From Aquilaria yunnanensis (taxonomy: Eukaryota > Streptophyta > Magnoliopsida > Malvales > Thymelaeaceae), in the NCBI GenBank assembly GCA_039654915.1, contig CM077593.1, positions 36,302,501 through 36,366,500 of the forward strand: a stretch of 64,000 bases of DNA, read 5' to 3'. The notes under the pieces were generated by a model. That model was not told the DNA's origin. It made no database searches and was given only the letters and a program-made list of their open reading frames with translations. Below, one piece after another: positions 59,380 to 64,000 of this stretch (the stretch's first letter is position 1; each line of letters begins with the position of its first letter). Both the position numbers and the translations under genes were made by a program.

Positions 59380-60043
59380 TTTAATCACTTTTTTTTATCA
59401 ATATTTCACTTTTTTTATCATTTTTTTAAAGTATTTATTGCATTTTAGAATTATTTATCACTTTTTCGGTTTTAATATATTTTTAAAAAGATTTACCAAT
59501 TTTTTAACATTTATCAATTTTTTAAAAATTTTATCACTTTTTTTACATTTAATCACTTTTTTTAATTTTTTATTGCTTTTTAAAAATATTTATTGCATTT
59601 TAGATTTTTTTTCAATTTTTAAAAATATTTACCATTTTTTAACATTTATCACTTTTTTTTTATATTTTAGCACTTTTTTTATATTTATTTTCTTTTTTTA
59701 GTTTAATCGCTTTTTTTGAAAAATATTTCACTTTTTTAATTTTTTATCTCTTTTTTTATTTAATCATTTTTTAAATTATTTATTGCATTTTAGAATTATT
59801 TATCACTTTTTCGGTTTTTAATAGCTTTTAAAAATGTTTACCAATTTTTTAACATTTATTACTTTTTTAAATTTTATCACTTTTTTTTTTACATTTAATC
59901 ATTTTTTTAAAAAAAAAAATTACTTTTTAGAAATATTTATTGCATTTTAAAATTTTTTATCACTTTTTTTTCTTTTCCCTCCCTCACCTATTACCTCAGT
60001 CAGCCCGTTTCTCTTTTCTCTCCCAAACCAAGATCAACGGTCA
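59380..60043 (-). repeat. Right inverted arm of the foldback-like element
   Basis: Reverse complement of 52687 to about 53330: TTTATCACTTTTT units, then the unique end with CCCTCCCTCACCTATTACC and AACCAAGATCAACGGTCA. Open frames here (Phe-rich) are by-products of the T-rich repeat. Confidence 0.75.
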
Positions 60044-60213
60044 AGATAGGGGGAGCATGGGTACCCCCTTTTCAAGGGTCGGTATTGTAGAAAGTTCCAT
60101 AATAAGAGTCGTATTAGGTGGGCATCATTTCACCTCCAGGAGTTGTCATTTCATGTCTCTAAGCTTTTAAAAAATGTAGGAGTTCATATTCCACTTTTTT
60201 AAGGAAGCGGACA
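60044..60213. other. Short segment before an LTR
   Basis: Possibly the 3' end of the old Tat internal region: it ends with AAGGAAGCGGACA, a plausible polypurine tract directly before the LTR start. There is no gene. Confidence 0.4.
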
Positions 60214-60606
60214 TGTTGATACCTTATCGGGCATGACACGTTAAAGCTCGTATTTAAGTTTAGTTCAAATGATAAACTGATTCACTTAAATTCGAAATTA
60301 AAGAAGGGTTCTAATTAAAGAAGTATTTAATAATATGAGAGCAGAAGAGAATCCCCATTAACTACACTCCAAGAGAGTTAGGTTGGGCACCCATTGGGTA
60401 TTCCAAGTACACAGACTAGAATAAACTATTTATATAGCTACTATACCCATTATTTAAAGAGCTAACTTAACTGTTAGAGGATTTTCCTAGAGACACACTT
60501 CAGGTCTTTGATACTACCTTTGTTTGCAGGCTCACAGGTTCTAATTTACTCGGATTAACTAATCAGAGGTCCAATTCAACTATTTCTGTTGATAGTTTAA
60601 CTATCG
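60214..60606 (+). repeat. LTR of the old Tat-like element (probable 3' LTR)
   Basis: Starts TGTTGATACC after a purine run. Its last 110 bp align with the LTR tail at 35290-35396, ending GATAGTTTAACTATCG where the other copy has GTTTAACGATCA. TATTTATATAG near 60428 may be its TATA box. Since the first copy is followed by a primer site and gag and this one by unrelated DNA, it fits the 3' LTR of the same element. Confidence 0.55.
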
Positions 60607-61049
60607 TTTTGCAAATGCTGACTATTGTCTAAACGAACTCGCTTGTTCAAAGTGCTTACACGGAGACTTGGATACGATCTTTAGATTATTGGCTATCTTG
60701 GTAGAACGAGAGGAAGAAGCATCTCTATCCATATTAATCAGCATTTTACTGAACCTTGGGAGCGATTTTCATATTAAAAAGTCTCCAGTAATTAATTTAT
60801 CTTACAGCTTGGAGCTGGATCTTTTCATTTTCATCAATTCTCGTTGCTGGTCAATTCAATTCTTGTCAATTTTGGGCTGAGCGAATAGATGCATAACCCT
60901 GTAACTGTTTGTACCACATTCCATCACTACACTAGCTGCTTTTACTTTGTCAGTTTGAATCTTTCTCCATTTCTTGCGTTGCATGTTTTGTCTGTTATCT
61001 TATGTTTTATTTAATACTTGTGGCATATTTAATGGGGACTGAGTTCAAT
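60607..61049. other. Unassigned
   Basis: Non-coding or unknown; one 70-codon open frame (60668-60880) has no recognisable features. Confidence 0.35.
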
Positions 61050-62018
61050 GAATCCCCATGCTGCTGCTTGTGCCATCTCATCGCTTCTTACTTCCTCAAT
61101 GTTGCATGGTCATATGTAAGTCTCATATTATTTGGAAATATAACCATGCGTTCAAATTTTATGTAAATTTATGCTTTTGGAAAGATGTTGATTTCAGTTG
61201 CAGGCTTCTGTCTATTATTTTTGCTTCTGCTCAATATGCCTATGATTGTGTTGGTAAACTCAAAGGATCTGTGTCGTGAGAAGGATTGTAACTGGGAGGG
61301 AAAAATGTTTTATTCCTTGTTTGCCATACATTATAAGAAGATCTACATACAAACACAACTAATGAGATCTAATTAAATACTTCCATCCTAACTTTCACAC
61401 TCCATCTCTTGAGCCCTTCCCACTTACCCCTTCGTACTCTGAACTACTTTGCCCTTGCCTTAACTTATAATTCTATGTGACCCAAGCTTAATGTGGGAGT
61501 ACGGCATACTAATACAATATTGTTCTCTTGCTATATCCTGCAATTTCCAATTTCTTTTGTTCCATGCCATTTATTTTGCCAATTGCATATCAACTGCTTG
61601 GAATAAAAAAAGGCACTCTCTCCTCCCCTCTCCCTCCAACTCCCTGGAAAATGGAATGAAAAAGGCACATCTATCATTTTTCACAATTTTTTTAGTGTAT
61701 GTTTCTGTTCTGCTCCAAATCTTCTCATGTGCATGTATGCTGATGGGTGGTTTGGTAGTTCACATACTACGGGCAAGGTTGCAAAACCTATTACAAATAT
61801 AAGTTGGTGCCTTTCATTTGAGATACAAAATTTCAGAAATTACCCTTCTGTTGTTTTGTTAATCACCACCCCCGCCACTCACCCACCCAAAACAAACCGA
61901 AGGAGCATATAGTTTATTTGGTGAACACTAGCTGAATTTATCTCCGCCTACGCATATTTCTGGATTTCAATTTTGCAGAGAGCCTTGTATGTATTTCTTG
62001 CATTCTTTTAGTAGATGG
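61050..62018 (+). pseudogene. Inverted, partly deleted copy of the gene at 62476-63923
   Basis: It aligns in reverse with 63880-62157. Present are the end of the membrane exon (ACAISSLLTSSMLHGH, with the donor GTAAGTC near 61111), most of the following intron, and 60 bp of the 3' untranslated region (TTTGCAGAGAGCCTTGTATG near 61974). Missing are the last two coding exons, about 840 bp, so it cannot code for the protein. Identity to the partner is roughly 80-88% by eye. A spacer of about 140 bp separates the two arms. Confidence 0.8.
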
Positions 62019-62475
62019 GAAGAAATCGGAAAAGGCAAATAATCTCAAATTCAAGAGTCCTCAAGAATCCTTTTCGAGTTAGCTAGGCAAGTTAATGGGA
62101 TCTTAAACATTGCACAAATAAAAATCATTTTCGATTAGCTAGGTAAGTCCAATGCGATCTTATCTACCAAAAGAATGCAAGCAATACATACAAGGCTTTC
62201 TGCAAAATTGAAATTACAACCCAGAAACGCTGATACATGCCAAAGAACCCAACAAAATTGATCAAAAACCACCGGACCACATACATGTGAATTGGTTTCT
62301 GGTTCAAGGTTCTCTAAACCCACCGGTAACTGAACCAAAAATGATTATCATATATTGTCAACAAGCCTCACTGAAAAACCTATTAGGAAACAAGAGTTTG
62401 ATCCTAAACTATGAAGTAAACGACTCGGGAAATCTTGACCATCATGGATGCCATTCTTAAGCCACCTGCTAGTGG

Positions 62476-63923
62476 CTACCAATTAAGTAATCTAAATGGC
62501 CGGCAACTTCCTACTTCATCGTCATCATCTGTGGTACTTGATTTGCTCCCAACTGCTTCATCTGAACTATCATCTGGAACAAGTTGTATCCTATCTGCAT
62601 GATTGATGATCCAATCAGTGAACTGTGGAGATGCCGCCAAATCTGCAACAGCTTCCTGCGTCGATTGCCTGGTGAAATCCTCCCACTCTTGTTTTGTGAA
62701 CTTCTTCAACTTCTGTGCCTTGTGGAAGGTTGAGTAGTAATCATGCTGATTCATGGTGCCTACACCAGCACCAATAGTATGATTCAACATGTGAAAATCA
62801 AAATCGTGAAAATTCATTAAACACATTTACTCGCCCAGGGTACAATATAGCAAAGGGGGATAAAGAACCATTGAAGCAATACCTTTAACAGGAGAGCTGA
62901 AACATGGTGGGCTGCTTGGACTGCTCCACCACTTCCCCGAAGTCTTCATTTTTGGAGATCTACTGAGAAATTCAGCACGATTATACTGAGTCACTGCTTG
63001 CCTCGGCTGCAAGGACCACCTGTTCTCAAATAACCGATTACATGTGATCATCCAAAGAAAATGAGCCCATAGAAATATACACAGGCATATAGATCAATTC
63101 ATCTAGTATTGAAAGGGTAATTTCCCAAATTTAATATCTCAAATGAAAGGCACTAGCATATATTTGTAATAGGTTTTGCAACCTTGCCCATAAGATGTGA
63201 ACTACCAATGCACCCATCAGCATACATGCATATAAAAAGATTTGGAGCAGAACAGAAACTTGAACTAACAAAATTTGTCAAAAAAGACAGAAGTGCCACT
63301 TTTTTATCCCCTTTTCCAGGGAGTGGGGAGAAAGGGGAAGAGAGTGCCATTTTTATTCCAAACAGTCGATATGCAGTTTGAAAAATAAATGGCATGAAAC
63401 AAAGGAAATTGGAAATTGAAGGATATAACATGAGAACAATATTGTATTAGTATGCCATACTCCCACATTAAGCTTGGGTGAACATCGAAGTTGAGGCAAC
63501 GGCAAAGTAGTTCAGAGTATGAAGAGGTGAGTGGGAAGTGCTGAAGAGACATGGTGAAAATTAGGATGGAAGTATTTCAGTCGACCTCACAGTTGTCTTA
63601 GCATGCATGTCTTCTTATAATGTATGTCAAACAAGGAATAAAACATTTTTCCTCCCAGTTATAATCCTTCTCAGAACACAGATCCTAGGAGTTTACAGAC
63701 AGAATCATAGCCATATTGAACAGAAGCAAAAACAATAAAAAGAAGTGTGCAACTGACAATAAACATCTTCCCAGAAGCATAAATTTACATAAAGATTGGA
63801 TCCATGGTTATATTTCCAAATAATGACTTACATATGACCATGCAACATTGAGGAAGTGAGAAGCGAGGAGACGGCACAACCAGCAGCCAACACTACCAAT
63901 GCAAGCAGAGTATCGAGTGTGCT
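62476..63923 (-). CDS. Unrecognised plant protein with membrane segment, 3' part
   Basis: Three exons are visible: 63923-63832, 63019-62883 and 62759-62476 (TAG), with GT-AG introns that join in frame; earlier exons lie beyond the right edge. The first visible exon codes for a hydrophobic, probably membrane-spanning segment (TLLALVVLAAGCAVSSLLTS) ending in MLHGHM. The next gives WSLQPRQAVTQYNRAEFLSR and a Ser/Pro-rich stretch (KWWSSPSSPPCFSSPVKG). The last gives NQHDYYSTFHKAQKLKKFTK, EWEDFTRQSTQEAVADLAAS and an acidic tail (SSTTDDDDEVG). The frame is intact over the visible part. I do not recognise the family; the composition suggests a membrane-anchored protein with a soluble C-terminus. Confidence 0.7.
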
Positions 63924-64000
63924 CTGGAAAGTTCATAGAATTGTCACAAATACATACAAAGTACATATAAATGGAAAAAATATAACTACAATATGTCCAA
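63924..64000 (-). other. Intron of the right-edge gene
   Basis: T-rich on the minus strand, with the acceptor CTTTCCAG directly before 63923. The upstream exons lie outside the window. Confidence 0.6.

Larger units (their letters stand above)
52687..60043. mobile_element. Foldback-like element with long subrepeat inverted ends
   Basis: 7.36 kb. The outer 70 bp are a near-perfect inverted pair (TGACCGTTGATCTTGGTTTG at 52687 and its complement ending at 60043). They continue as collinear AT-rich arms of about 650 bp built from units such as AAAAAGTGATAAAT and AAAATGCAATAAATATTTT. Inside lie the rest of the AT array, a palindrome satellite, telomere-like DNA, a TA microsatellite, a gene fragment and a second AT array. 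No transposase is visible. The nearest known type is the foldback group, including MULE-related foldback elements of plants. I found no matching duplication (TAGGAAGCA against AGATAGGGG), so the class remains open. Confidence 0.7.

Noticed and set aside
59438..59701. Phe-rich open frame in the right foldback arm
   Set aside because: A direct result of the TTTATCACTTTTT repeat.

Overview
This 64 kb window is nuclear DNA from a flowering plant, probably a eudicot, although the sequence does not name the species. The evidence is AT-rich intergenic DNA, GT-AG introns, plant-type LTR retrotransposons (Ty1/copia and Ty3/gypsy Tat), plant hAT elements, a Stowaway-like element and a plant BTB/POZ-MATH gene. 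Most of the window is nested transposable elements. I can support two host genes. One is a complete four-exon BPM-type gene (31740-35000, minus). The other is the 3' part of an unrecognised gene with a membrane segment (62476-63923, minus), which runs off the right edge.

Left part (1-21.3 kb). A nearly complete Ty3/gypsy Tat element (1097-12222) has 867-bp LTRs that differ at about 14 positions and a perfect 5-bp target duplication. Its gag-pol frame (1932-7430) is broken by only two stop codons. A spliced antisense gene (8201-10515) with its own TATA box converges on gag-pol, and a tandem array of small hairpins lies between the two. Next come a solo copia LTR (12631-14046), a probable minus-strand gypsy solo LTR (15108-17525), a decayed gypsy pol 3' end (about 17570-18000), a second copia solo LTR (18515-19919) and a solo Tat-like LTR (20330-21300). 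All four solo LTRs have matching 5-bp target duplications.

Middle (25.3-46.2 kb). An autonomous-type hAT element (25327-29806) carries a decayed BED-finger transposase gene, split by a reversed solo LTR of the same copia family. A non-autonomous hAT element (29881-31417) with a perfect 8-bp duplication lies just downstream of the BPM gene. Upstream of BPM begins a decayed Tat element: LTR tail at about 35290, primer site, and gag remnants to 37.8 kb. The full-length copia element (37802-46183) is inserted there. Its single frame carries six in-frame stops and a mutated reverse-transcriptase active site.

Right part (46.2-64 kb). A large Stowaway-like element, a possible CACTA end, another gypsy LTR, and remnants of integrase and of an antisense gene are followed by a striking 7.36-kb foldback-like element (52687-60043). 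It has collinear inverted repeats of about 650 bp made of AT-rich subrepeats, an array of alternating palindromes, telomere-like DNA and a gene fragment. A Tat-like LTR at 60214-60606 matches the LTR tail at 35290-35396. The old Tat element may therefore once have been continuous and been pushed apart to about 25 kb by insertions. Finally, 61050-62018 is an inverted, partly deleted copy of the minus-strand gene at the right edge, so a read-through transcript could fold into a long hairpin.
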